58,606 nt of DNA, taken from positions 1 through 58,606 of the forward strand of contig CAZHHW010000007.1 of the NCBI GenBank assembly GCA_964532385.1, written 5' to 3'. Below, piece after piece: positions 16,349-24,862 of the stretch. The notes under the pieces are model-generated. The model was not told where the DNA came from. It saw nothing but the letters and a program-made list of their open reading frames with translations, and made no database searches. A program made the position numbers and the translations under genes. This DNA is from UBA6921 sp964532385 (GTDB lineage Bacteria > Pseudomonadota > Gammaproteobacteria > SG8-11). The number at the start of each line of letters is the position of its first letter. The stretch's first letter is position 1.

Positions 16349-18322
16349 ATGACTGCCACCGGAAATTTACTTGGTACCGCCGTATCCGGCTTGCTTGCTT
16401 ACCAGCGCGCATTGGCGACCACCGGCCACAATGTGGCAAATGTCAACACCCCGGGTTACAGCCGTCAAAGCGCGTTGCTCAATACGCAAACGCCGTTGCC
16501 CACGGGTAGCGGTTTCATCGGCACTGGCGTCACTGTTAGCACCGTAACGCGCGCTTACGATCAATTCATTTCCACACAGTTGCGTACCACCACCGCCAAC
16601 CAAAGCGAGCTTGCCGCGTACAACGAACTGGCTAAGCAGGTGGACAACGTCGTGGCCGATCCGCAAGCCGGCCTGACACCGGCGATGGAAGATTATTTCA
16701 AAGCGGTGCAGGCTGTAGCCAACGATCCTAATTCAGCTCCGGCGCGCCAGGTTTTGCTCACCCAGTCGAATTCACTGGCCAATCGATTTCACTATTTGAA
16801 CGAGCGTCTTGACAATTTACAGGAACTTACCAACTCACGTATCCGTTCCACGGTGCAAGAAGTAAATTCCCTGGGTCAGTCCATCGGCGAACTGAACGAC
16901 AAAATCACCGCGTTTCAGGCGCAGGCGGGCGGGCAGCCCCCCAACGATTTGATGGATCAACGCGATGAAGCCATCCGCCAGTTGGCGGAGCTGGTCGCAG
17001 TGGGCGTGGTGCATCAGAGCAACGGAACCGCCGATGTGTTTATCGGTAATGGCCAGACCCTGGTGCTGGGTTCGACGTCCGGCACGCTGAGCGTGGCGCA
17101 GAATGCATACGATCCCCAGATGCTCGATATCAATTTCGGTTTCAATAGCGGCGCCGCCGTGAACATCACCAATAACGTCACGGGTGGCAAGCTGGGCGGT
17201 ATATTGACATTTCGTAATGACCTGCTTACAAGCACGCGCAACAAGCTGGGACGCGTCGCGGTGGGTTTTACGCAAGCGATTAATGCTCAGCACGCCCTCG
17301 GCTTGAATCAAGGCAATGCGCTGGGCGGAGATTTTTTTACCGACATGAGCACCCAGCAGTCGGTTGCGAATCGCACCAATGCGGCCTCAACGGACTTTAC
17401 ATTTACCGGCACGGTCACGGATATCGGCGGTCTCCAGGCCAGCGACTATCGGGTGAGTTATCTGGCGGGCACCTATACCGTTACGCGTTTATCCGACCAG
17501 ACCGTAGTCGGATCGAGCGCGGTTGCGGCCATTGATTTAACCGCAACCGAAGGCTTCTCCATTTCTTCCGCGGGCACGACGATCACCGACGGCGACAGTT
17601 TTTTGCTGCGCATGGTAGGCAACGGCGCACGCGATTTCGGTGTCGAAATCAACCAGACTTCGCAAATCGCCGCCGCCGCGCCGTTGCGCGCGCGGCTTGC
17701 AATTACCAATACCGGCGATGGAAAAATCAGCCAGGGCAGTGTGAGCAATGCGACCGGCTTGCCGCTGGGCGCATCCATTACGCTGAGCTTCGATCCGGAC
17801 GCGCTGGGTGCGGGTATTCCAGGCTTTACGGTGACCGGAGGACCGGGCGGCACGCTGGCTTATGATCCGGCGACCGAGTCGGCGGGTAAGAGCTTTACAT
17901 TTCCCGGCTATGGCGGCTATACGTTCAAGGTTTCCAATGTGCCCGCCGCGGGTGATCAGTTTGTCATTGAAAACAACACCAATGCCACTTCCGACAATCG
18001 CAATATGCTGCAATTTCTGACGCTGCAATCGGCTCCCAAGATGATTAATGGAGTGGCCGGGCCGAGCACCAGTTTTGAAGGCGCGTATTCGCAGATGGTG
18101 TCGGATGTCGGCGCCTATACACGCCAGTCGGAAGTCGATCTGCAAGCGCAAAACACCTTGCTTAATCAAGCCACGGAATCATGGAGCAATATTTCGGGTG
18201 TGAATCTGGACGAAGAGGCGGCGAATCTGATCCGGTTTCAGCAGGCTTATCAGGCATCGGCGCAACTGGTGAATTCCGCCAGAACGGTATTCGACACCCT
18301 GCTTGCCGCCGCACGAGGATAG
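16349..18322 (+). CDS. flgK: flagellar hook-associated protein 1 FlgK
   Basis: A 657-residue hook-filament junction protein. The N-terminus has the axial motif GHNVANVNTPGYSRQ, and the C-terminus has SGVNLDEEAANLIRFQQAYQASAQLV, both diagnostic. The large middle part is variable beta-rich sequence. I start it at the ATG 16349, preceded by GAGG; an in-frame TTG 21 bases upstream is less likely. It is a client of FlgN and is followed directly by flgL. Confidence 0.94.
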   Translation: MTATGNLLGTAVSGLLAYQRALATTGHNVANVNTPGYSRQSALLNTQTPLPTGSGFIGTGVTVSTVTRAYDQFISTQLRTTTANQSELAAYNELAKQVDNVVADPQAGLTPAMEDYFKAVQAVANDPNSAPARQVLLTQSNSLANRFHYLNERLDNLQELTNSRIRSTVQEVNSLGQSIGELNDKITAFQAQAGGQPPNDLMDQRDEAIRQLAELVAVGVVHQSNGTADVFIGNGQTLVLGSTSGTLSVAQNAYDPQMLDINFGFNSGAAVNITNNVTGGKLGGILTFRNDLLTSTRNKLGRVAVGFTQAINAQHALGLNQGNALGGDFFTDMSTQQSVANRTNAASTDFTFTGTVTDIGGLQASDYRVSYLAGTYTVTRLSDQTVVGSSAVAAIDLTATEGFSISSAGTTITDGDSFLLRMVGNGARDFGVEINQTSQIAAAAPLRARLAITNTGDGKISQGSVSNATGLPLGASITLSFDPDALGAGIPGFTVTGGPGGTLAYDPATESAGKSFTFPGYGGYTFKVSNVPAAGDQFVIENNTNATSDNRNMLQFLTLQSAPKMINGVAGPSTSFEGAYSQMVSDVGAYTRQSEVDLQAQNTLLNQATESWSNISGVNLDEEAANLIRFQQAYQASAQLVNSARTVFDTLLAAARG

Positions 18323-18325
18323 TTT

Positions 18326-19567
18326 ATGCGTATTTCAACACCGCAAATGCAGTTGTCCGCTCTGAACTCGATTGTTAGTCAACAAGCGGCACTTAGTAAA
18401 ACGCAAATTCAGGTCGCGACCGGCAAGCGCATCCAGACTCCCGCCGACGATCCGATCGCGTCCAGCACACTGCTTGATTTAAGTCAGTCGGTGGCGGTGA
18501 CCGATCAGTATCAGCGCGCCGCCGAGGCCGCCAAAACCCGTCTGGTTCTGGAAGACGGCACCTTGTCGAATGTGCAAGATGTTTTGCAGCGCGTGCACGA
18601 CCTGGTGATACAGACCGGCAGCACCTTGTTGAGCAACAGCGACCGGGCGCAAATCTCCGAAGAGGCGCAACAGATTTTGGACGGGTTATTAGCCGCCGCC
18701 AACACCACCGATGCCAATGGCGATTATCTTTTCGCCGGCTTTCAAAGCGGCGCCATACCTTTTACGCGCAACAGCAATGGCACCTATAATTACAGCGGCG
18801 ATGACGGACAGCGCGCCGCGCAAATCGGCGCATCCTTATTTGTCAACGATGGCGATTCCGGCACCGCCGTATTTCGCAACATCAAAAACGGCAATGGCAC
18901 ATTTCAAACCGCCGAGGGCGGCAATACGATTACGCCCGGCCCGAATCTTGGCAGTGCGGTCATTGATCCGGGCACGCTCAGCGGCACCTTTATTCCGGAC
19001 ACGTACACCATCGCGTTCGCGGCGGTCCCGGCCAGCAGCCCCACCACGTACACTTACACGGTCACCGACTCATCCGCCGCGGTGATCGCCGGACCAACAG
19101 CCTATACGGACGGCGCCCAGATCGACTTGAGCGCCGTGGGCATTAAAACATCAATACGCGGCACACCGGCGGACGGTGATCGGTTCACTCTCAGCCCAAG
19201 CACCAATCAGGATGTGCTGCAGACGGTGCAAAATTTTGTGGATACCCTGCGCACCGGGTTTCACGATGCCACGAGCCAGGCGGTGTATGAAAATGCGTTG
19301 AACCGCGTGGGAGCAGGTCTGAATGCGGCGATGGACAACGTGCTTTCGATCCAGGTGCAAGTCGGCGCGCGCCTGAACGCGGTGGATGAACAAATGTCCA
19401 ATAACGAGTCGTATGCCGCGTATTTAAAGGAAGCCAAATCAAATATCGAGGATCTGGACTTCCCCGAAGCCGTCAGCCGCATGAACCAGCAAATGGTCAG
19501 TTTGCAGGCGGCCCAGCAATCCTTTGTGCGGGTTCAGAATCTATCGTTATTTGAAATGCTGGGATAA
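18326..19567 (+). CDS. flgL: flagellar hook-associated protein 3 FlgL
   Basis: A 413-residue protein with flagellin-like ends: MRISTPQMQLSALNSI and QVATGKRIQTPADDPIASS at the N-terminus, and NIEDLDFPEAVSRMNQQ with a terminal SLFEMLG at the C-terminus. The middle region (~150-290) is an inserted beta domain. GAGG precedes the start, 3 bases after flgK. FlgL connects the hook junction to flagellin. Confidence 0.93.
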   Translation: MRISTPQMQLSALNSIVSQQAALSKTQIQVATGKRIQTPADDPIASSTLLDLSQSVAVTDQYQRAAEAAKTRLVLEDGTLSNVQDVLQRVHDLVIQTGSTLLSNSDRAQISEEAQQILDGLLAAANTTDANGDYLFAGFQSGAIPFTRNSNGTYNYSGDDGQRAAQIGASLFVNDGDSGTAVFRNIKNGNGTFQTAEGGNTITPGPNLGSAVIDPGTLSGTFIPDTYTIAFAAVPASSPTTYTYTVTDSSAAVIAGPTAYTDGAQIDLSAVGIKTSIRGTPADGDRFTLSPSTNQDVLQTVQNFVDTLRTGFHDATSQAVYENALNRVGAGLNAAMDNVLSIQVQVGARLNAVDEQMSNNESYAAYLKEAKSNIEDLDFPEAVSRMNQQMVSLQAAQQSFVRVQNLSLFEMLG

Positions 19568-19579
19568 TTTCGCACCCGT

Positions 19580-19612
19580 GCCGTGAAGCGCCGGCGCGGC
19601 GTTGATCACGGC
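19580..19612 (+). terminator. possible terminator after flgL
   Basis: GCCGTGA (19580-19586) pairs with TCACGGC (19606-19612) around a GC-rich loop that can fold further (GCCGGCGCGGC). A loose T-rich stretch (TTCAAAATTTTCTT) follows. Confidence 0.45.
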
Positions 19613-19748
19613 TTCAAAATTTTCTTCAGCCGCAATCAAAACGACTGGAATTCTTTACGCGTTCCCCTTGAAAAAACTTGTTTTTTTAATCCCAGAATCA
19701 TGTTCATGATTTTGTCATAACCTGCCTCTAAATAATTTCCGGATTACC

Positions 19749-19775
19749 TAAAGTTCAGTGCATTGCGACCGCTAA
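19749..19775 (+). promoter_or_regulatory. sigma28 (FliA) promoter for fliC
   Basis: TAAAGTTC at 19749-19756, an exact 11-base spacer, then ACCGCTAA at 19768-19775, against TAAAGTTT-N11-GCCGATAA (7/8 and 6/8). A leader of about 90 bases precedes the flagellin ATG. Confidence 0.75.
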
Positions 19776-19870
19776 GCTGACTGGTAGCGGTAAATGTCGC
19801 GCGCGCGATATATCCGCTAATTACAAATAACGGTGGGCCGCGGCACACCGTTCTTACGAGGATTCACTTC

Positions 19871-21406
19871 ATGGCTCTTACCATTAACACCAATATTTAT
19901 TCAGTCAATGCCCAGCGCAATCTGCGTAGAGGCGAAACCCCTTTACAGAATGCATTACAACGGTTGTCCACCGGCTTCCGCATCAACTCAGCAAAAGACG
20001 ATGCCGCCGGTTACGCTATCTCGACTCGCCAAACCACGCAGATCAATGGTTTGTCGATTGCCATCCGTAATGCAAACGATGGTGTATCGTTCGCCCAGAC
20101 CGCTGAAGGCGCGATGGACGAAATGATTACCGCGTTGCAACGTATGAACGAACTGGCCTTGCAATCAGCCAGTAACAACACCGCAACGGACCGCACGTCA
20201 TTGAACTCGGAAGTTACCCAGCTGGTCAGTGAACTTAACCGTATCGTCAGTCAAACCCGCTACAACGGCGAGTCCTTCCTGAACGAGGCCAAGAGCATTA
20301 ACGTGCAGGTCGGTACCAGCGTTAATGAATTGATCAATGTGTCAACCTCCAATGTGTCGCCGACCACCACCGGTGTGTCGACGAACTACACCGCCTCGCT
20401 GGTTGCCAGTGATGTTGCGCTGGCCGCGGTGAATTCAGCGCTTAGTTCCGGTTTGGGTGCAGCAGCGACTCTTGAAGGAGTTGACCTGGGTGCCGCCATT
20501 ACCACCGCGTCGGATTTCCAGAACAATGGTGTCAACATCCTGAACCGTATCAATACCTACACCACCGATACCGGCGTGACGGCTTTCAACTTCGGTAATG
20601 CGCTGGTAGCGACCAACGCAACTGTGGTTGCGACCACTGCGCAAAGCACCAACTTGGTGGCCGCGGGTTATCTGACGATTAACGGTATCGCCATCGGCGC
20701 TTTTGCAGTGGCTTCGGGCGCAACCGCGGTTTATTCGGATGGCGGTGCGGCTTCCTTGGCCAATCTGGCCAGCGCAATTAACGCCAAGTCCACCGATACC
20801 GGTGTGACCGCGCACATTGTGGTATCCAGCACGGGTGCAGTGGGCCGTCTTGCTCTGGCCAATGCCACGGGCGCGGGTATTGAAGTCAGCCAGGACACCA
20901 ACGTAGCTTATGCAAGCTCGTTCTCGACCTTCGGCTTTGGCGCAGGGACCACCTCGGTGTCGGCCAACCAGAACGGCAAAATCATTTTGAATGCCGGTCT
21001 GACCAAAACCTCCTTGGCGTTTGATTCGTCTACCACCTCGGCGGCTCTGGGTCTGGCTTCGACGGCGGCCTCGGTTTCGATCACAGCCAACTCCATCAAC
21101 GCGATCAACGTATCGACCGCAGGCGGAGCCAACGTGGCGATTCTGGCGGTGCAAAAAGCGCTCGATGTCATTACCTCACAGAAGGCCAAACTCGGTGCGG
21201 TACAAAACCGTCTGGCCACCACGGTGTCCAACCTTGACAACGTACGTGAAAATGCAACGGCTGCACGTTCACGCATCCGCGATGCGGATTTTGCCGAGGA
21301 ATCGGCGAATCTGTCCCGCCAGCTGATCACTCAGCAGGCAGGCATCTCGGTACTGAGTCAGGCTAACCAGATTACACAGCAAGTCTTGTCATTGCTGCCA
21401 CGGTAA
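19871..21406 (+). CDS. fliC: flagellin FliC
   Basis: A 511-residue flagellin. The conserved D0/D1 ends are intact: MALTINTNIYSVNAQRNLRR with LSTGFRINSAKDDAAGYAIS, and at the C-terminus NVRENATAARSRIRDADFAEE with QANQITQQVLSLL plus an extra Pro-Arg. The central region (~150-400) is low in charge and very rich in Ala, Ser, Thr and Asn, with a dense Ser/Thr patch around 156-180. This makes it a good acceptor for O-glycans such as those the downstream island could make. It is expressed from the sigma28-type promoter and exported by the flagellar type III system. Confidence 0.95.
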   Translation: MALTINTNIYSVNAQRNLRRGETPLQNALQRLSTGFRINSAKDDAAGYAISTRQTTQINGLSIAIRNANDGVSFAQTAEGAMDEMITALQRMNELALQSASNNTATDRTSLNSEVTQLVSELNRIVSQTRYNGESFLNEAKSINVQVGTSVNELINVSTSNVSPTTTGVSTNYTASLVASDVALAAVNSALSSGLGAAATLEGVDLGAAITTASDFQNNGVNILNRINTYTTDTGVTAFNFGNALVATNATVVATTAQSTNLVAAGYLTINGIAIGAFAVASGATAVYSDGGAASLANLASAINAKSTDTGVTAHIVVSSTGAVGRLALANATGAGIEVSQDTNVAYASSFSTFGFGAGTTSVSANQNGKIILNAGLTKTSLAFDSSTTSAALGLASTAASVSITANSINAINVSTAGGANVAILAVQKALDVITSQKAKLGAVQNRLATTVSNLDNVRENATAARSRIRDADFAEESANLSRQLITQQAGISVLSQANQITQQVLSLLPR

Positions 21407-21426
21407 TCCTGAAGTTTGGGAAAACG

Positions 21427-21449
21427 GGTGGGAGCAGAGTGCTCCCACC
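21427..21449 (+). terminator. terminator-like hairpin between fliC and fliD
   Basis: GGTGGGAGCA (21427-21436), loop GAG, TGCTCCCACC (21440-21449): a perfect 10-bp stem followed by TTTCCCGTTT. It would end or attenuate the flagellin transcript, letting fliC exceed fliD in amount. Confidence 0.7.
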
Positions 21450-21490
21450 TTTCCCGTTTAGGGAAGTTTGAATGACGAGGTAAAGTCCCC

Positions 21491-23236
21491 ATGGCAATAA
21501 CATCGACCACAGGAATATTTTCCGGACTCGATACGGGGTCGTTAATCCAGCAACTGATCGCGGTAGAGCGCCAGCCTGTCAAGGCGATGGAAGATAAAAA
21601 GGCGAACTATCAGGCGAAGATCAGTACGTTTGGCGCAATCAAAAGTTCATTGTCGGGATTACGCACGACATTGGCGAATCTTGATACCAGTAAAATTATC
21701 AGCATGGGTGCAACATCTTCCGATACCAGTGTTTTCACTGCGGAAGCCGCAGCCACGGCAGCGGCCGGAACCTACGCTATTAAAGTCACCAATATTGCTT
21801 CGGCACAAACAATTTACTCCACGACGTTTTCGGGTACGACCGCCCAGGTTGCCGACTTGTCCGTGGTTAATTCGCAAAAACTGCGTATTGCAGTGGGTAA
21901 TGCAAGTCCTACCGATATCACAGTAAATTCAACCAACAATACGCTGGCCGGTTTGCGCGATGCGATCAATACCGCCGCGATCGGGGTCAGCGCATCCATC
22001 GTCGACGGCGGCTTTACCATTGACGGCACGAATAATTCGCTCCTCTTCAATGACGGTGCGGATCGTACCGCCACTCTGACTGCTGGGACTTACACGGCAA
22101 CGACGCTGGCGGCGGAAGTAAAACGCGCCATGGAAGCCGCGAATGGCGGTAGCGATACCTACACCGTGACTTATGACACCACCAACAAGAAATTCACCAT
22201 CGACAACAATTCCGGCAACACCAACGCGATCGATATGTTGTGGGAACATGCCAGCAGCACCGCCGAGTCATTGCTGGGATTTTCAGCGGCCGATCACGAC
22301 CCCATCGCAATTGGGGCAGCGGCGACCGGTGAAACCGCGGTCGGCGGGTACCGCCTGTTCTTGACATCAAGTAATACCGGTACCACCGGCCGCATTTCCT
22401 TGAAAGTCGACGAAGACAGCAACGGCACCTTCGAGGAAGCGGCGGAAACCGATACCACTGGGTTGTCACGCTTTGCATTTAATCCAAGTTATGACAGCAG
22501 CGGATTAGTCTCGGGTGGAACCGCCAACTTTACCCAGTCAGCGGTAGCCCTGGATGCCAGTCTGGTGATGAATGGCCTGACCGTAAGCCGCAGCAGCAAT
22601 AGCATCACCGATCTGATTGATGGCGTGACGCTGAATTTGCTGAAGGACTCCGCCGGCACCACGCTCAATTTAAGCGTGCGTAAAAAAACTGAGGATGTGG
22701 CCACCAATCTCAACACCTTTATTTCCAGTTACAACAAGACCATGGGTTTGATACGCGGCATGTCGATTGCCAAAGACGGCAAGGCGGTGCTGCTCACCGG
22801 CGACGGCACGGCACGCGGCGCATTGGCCAGCTTACGTGCGGCAACCACCGGCAAGTACAGCGGCAATACCTTGGCAAGTTACGGCATAAGTTCGGATCTG
22901 AACGGGCTGCTGACTCTAAACACCACGGTATTGAATGCGGCGCTCAGCGCCAATTCCGCGGGGGTGTTAAGCACCATCGACGCCATGGCAGCGGCCCTTG
23001 ACACTTCATTGAAAGATTATGTGACGACGGCAATTCCCGCCAAGACGAATGGCTTGACCAGCTCCATTAAGACCATCGATTCAAAAATCGCCAACATCGA
23101 CCGGCGTTTAGTGATCGATCAGGCCGCATTGCAGCGCAAGTTTATTACCCTGGAGAAATTAACCGGGCAGTATCAGCAGACAGGAAATTTTTTAACTCAG
23201 CAGTTCAAGTCCTTGTCCGGTAATTCGGACAAGTAA
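21491..23236 (+). CDS. fliD: flagellar filament cap protein FliD
   Basis: A 581-residue hook-associated protein 2. The N-terminal domain begins ITSTTGIFSGLDTGSLIQQLIAVE, with the GLDTxSLI motif. The middle is beta-rich. The C-terminus has SSIKTIDSKIANIDRRL and a coiled-coil end FKSLSGNSDK. FliD caps the growing filament and is a client of FliT, which is encoded at 24213. GAGG precedes the ATG. Confidence 0.93.
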   Translation: MAITSTTGIFSGLDTGSLIQQLIAVERQPVKAMEDKKANYQAKISTFGAIKSSLSGLRTTLANLDTSKIISMGATSSDTSVFTAEAAATAAAGTYAIKVTNIASAQTIYSTTFSGTTAQVADLSVVNSQKLRIAVGNASPTDITVNSTNNTLAGLRDAINTAAIGVSASIVDGGFTIDGTNNSLLFNDGADRTATLTAGTYTATTLAAEVKRAMEAANGGSDTYTVTYDTTNKKFTIDNNSGNTNAIDMLWEHASSTAESLLGFSAADHDPIAIGAAATGETAVGGYRLFLTSSNTGTTGRISLKVDEDSNGTFEEAAETDTTGLSRFAFNPSYDSSGLVSGGTANFTQSAVALDASLVMNGLTVSRSSNSITDLIDGVTLNLLKDSAGTTLNLSVRKKTEDVATNLNTFISSYNKTMGLIRGMSIAKDGKAVLLTGDGTARGALASLRAATTGKYSGNTLASYGISSDLNGLLTLNTTVLNAALSANSAGVLSTIDAMAAALDTSLKDYVTTAIPAKTNGLTSSIKTIDSKIANIDRRLVIDQAALQRKFITLEKLTGQYQQTGNFLTQQFKSLSGNSDK

Positions 23237-23256
23237 ATGGGGTGAGGTCATTACTT

Positions 23257-23634
23257 ATGGTCAACCAGATCCTATCCAAAGCAAATTACGTAACCGCCGC
23301 GCCGCTGCATGCGGAAGCTGCATCGGTCGAGCAAGTCGTGCTCGAAGCCGTTGCTGTATCCGCAAAGAGCGCACAGTTGCCACCGCCTGCCGCGCCGCAA
23401 CCACTTGTTAACAAAAAAGACCTCGCGCAGGCCATCGATACGTTAAATAAACATGTGCAATTGAGCCAACGTGGAATCGTATTTGCAGAAGATAAAGACA
23501 CGGGCATCGATGTGATCAAAGTCATCGATAGCAAGACCAAAAAAGTGCTTCTGCAATTTCCATCGGAAGATCTGATTGAAGTGGCAAAGCGGCTTGATGA
23601 TATGCGCGGTGTCTTTTTTCAGAAGAGTGCCTGA
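23257..23634 (+). CDS. flaG: flagellar protein FlaG
   Basis: A 125-residue FlaG-family protein. The N-terminal part is low-complexity Ala/Val/Pro. The C-terminal half holds the family core: AIDTLNKHVQLSQRGIVFAEDKDTG, DVIKVIDSKTKKVLLQFPSED in pattern, and RLDDMRG. FlaG influences filament length in Pseudomonas and Campylobacter. The ATG at 23257 with GAGG upstream is preferred over a GTG at 23242. It follows fliD by 20 bases in the usual order. Confidence 0.85.
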   Translation: MVNQILSKANYVTAAPLHAEAASVEQVVLEAVAVSAKSAQLPPPAAPQPLVNKKDLAQAIDTLNKHVQLSQRGIVFAEDKDTGIDVIKVIDSKTKKVLLQFPSEDLIEVAKRLDDMRGVFFQKSA

Positions 23635-23730
23635 GGGCGCAGGTTAATTTAACGCGTTGCGGACAATACGCACGCCGTGGCGAGAACCAACAACAAAGCA
23701 GTAACAAACCGGAAGGTTGGGAGCAAATAC

Positions 23731-24213
23731 ATGAGTTTCACAAATCGTGGCAATCCGGCAGCGCATTATTCAGCGGTGAATGTGTTCACCGCGCAGCAGA
23801 TGGCATCTCCGCACCGTATCGTGCAGATGCTGATGGAAGGGGCATTGCAATCCATCAATAATGCAAAGCGGGAAATGTTGGCCAAGCATATCGGTCCCAA
23901 ATGCGAACATGTCAGTCGCGCGATCGATATCGTGCAAGCTCTGCGGCGCGCGCTGGACCACAGCGTCGGAGGCCAAATCGCATCGAATCTGGATGCGCTT
24001 TACGAATACATGGAATTACAGTTGTTCAAAGCCAATGTCGCAAACGATCCGGCACTGCTCGATGAAGTTTACAAATTGCTTAATACCGTCAAGCAAGGTT
24101 GGGATGCGATTCCCGAACAACATCGCAATGCCACCGCCGAACAGTTGCAACAGTCGGCCAGTGCCGCCGCGGCAGGAAATGTCAAGGCGACCGGAACCAA
24201 TGGCAAGCCGTAA
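23731..24213 (+). CDS. fliS: flagellin export chaperone FliS
   Basis: A 160-residue chaperone. It has the family core ASPHRIVQMLMEGALQSINNAK, followed by VSRAIDIVQALRRALD and LYEYMELQLFKANV. FliS binds the flagellin C-terminus and prevents early polymerisation. The last ~35 residues are a low-complexity Ala/Gln tail that extends beyond the usual FliS length. GGGAG lies 7 bases before the ATG at 23731. The stop overlaps the next start as TAATG. Confidence 0.9.
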   Translation: MSFTNRGNPAAHYSAVNVFTAQQMASPHRIVQMLMEGALQSINNAKREMLAKHIGPKCEHVSRAIDIVQALRRALDHSVGGQIASNLDALYEYMELQLFKANVANDPALLDEVYKLLNTVKQGWDAIPEQHRNATAEQLQQSASAAAAGNVKATGTNGKP

Positions 24214-24560
24214 TGCTGTCGTCAATGCCACAATCACAGCCTAAACTCGCGGTCACGCCACAAGCGCGCATGGCCGAGATCATCGACATAACCTGGCGTA
24301 TGCAGCAACTTGCCGTCGAAGCGGAATGGGAATCGTTGTTGACATTACAAACCTTGCGGCAGGATCTGCTACATGATTTTTTTTCCGAACCCCTGGCGGA
24401 CGATGATCGCGCCTGGATTGCCGTAGCGGTCGGCGAAATTCTGGAGGCCGACCAAGAAATGGAAGCCGCGTGTCAACAAGCGCATGCCTCGATAGGAGCT
24501 CAATTGCATGGAATTGCACAGGGCAACAAAGTAAAACAGGCGTATCAACAGACTGAGTAG
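24213..24560 (+). CDS. fliT: FliT-like flagellar chaperone
   Basis: A 115-residue helical protein whose ATG overlaps the fliS stop by one base. Visible helices include ITWRMQQLAVEAEWESLLTL in pattern and RQDLLHDFFSEPLADDDRAW, similar to the FliT family (chaperone for FliD). Sequence conservation in this family is weak, so the call depends on position after fliS, size and helical pattern. Confidence 0.65.
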   Translation: MLSSMPQSQPKLAVTPQARMAEIIDITWRMQQLAVEAEWESLLTLQTLRQDLLHDFFSEPLADDDRAWIAVAVGEILEADQEMEAACQQAHASIGAQLHGIAQGNKVKQAYQQTE

Positions 24561-24786
24561 TAGCGGTTCGAATCATTCGCAGTCATGAACATTTTCCGTT
24601 ATACCCTCCGCAAGCTTCCGCATTATTTTCTACACTGATTACTGATTGATTTGTAACTCATCCCGTTATTGACAGTGCCTGAATTACGTCACCGGCACAG
24701 GCCTGTTCCAGAATTTGACGCCGCTTTGCCGCCGGTAGGCGGTTCCAAATATCAACATTGACACATTCCGGCTGGCGTGACGTGCG

Positions 24787-24802
24787 TGGCACTGATCTTG
24801 CT
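24787..24802 (+). promoter_or_regulatory. sigma54 promoter for the glycosylation island
   Basis: TGGCACT-GATC-TTGCT keeps the invariant GG-N10-GC spacing and matches the consensus except at one base. The predicted start is near 24813, 50 bases before the ATG at 24863. It places the sugar genes in the same sigma54 class as flgA and flgB. Confidence 0.75.
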
Positions 24803-24818
24803 CTGTTGGTGATAACTA

Positions 24819-24839
24819 AATACCGCGCGGTGCGGTATT
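24819..24839 (+). promoter_or_regulatory. hairpin in the leader of the glycosylation-island mRNA
   Basis: AATACCGC (24819-24826), loop GCGGT, GCGGTATT (24832-24839): a perfect 8-bp stem just after the predicted sigma54 start. It may stabilise the transcript. No riboswitch class is recognised. Confidence 0.45.
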
Positions 24840-24862
24840 CCTATTACGGCGAGGAAGCGCAT

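Noticed and set aside
20435..21154. 239-codon minus-strand frame opposite fliC
   Set aside because: Arises from the repetitive low-complexity coding of flagellin; no motif.
24567..24590. GGTTCGAATC, a T-loop-like sequence after fliT
   Set aside because: The flanking bases do not form a T-stem, and no acceptor, D-arm or anticodon arm is present.
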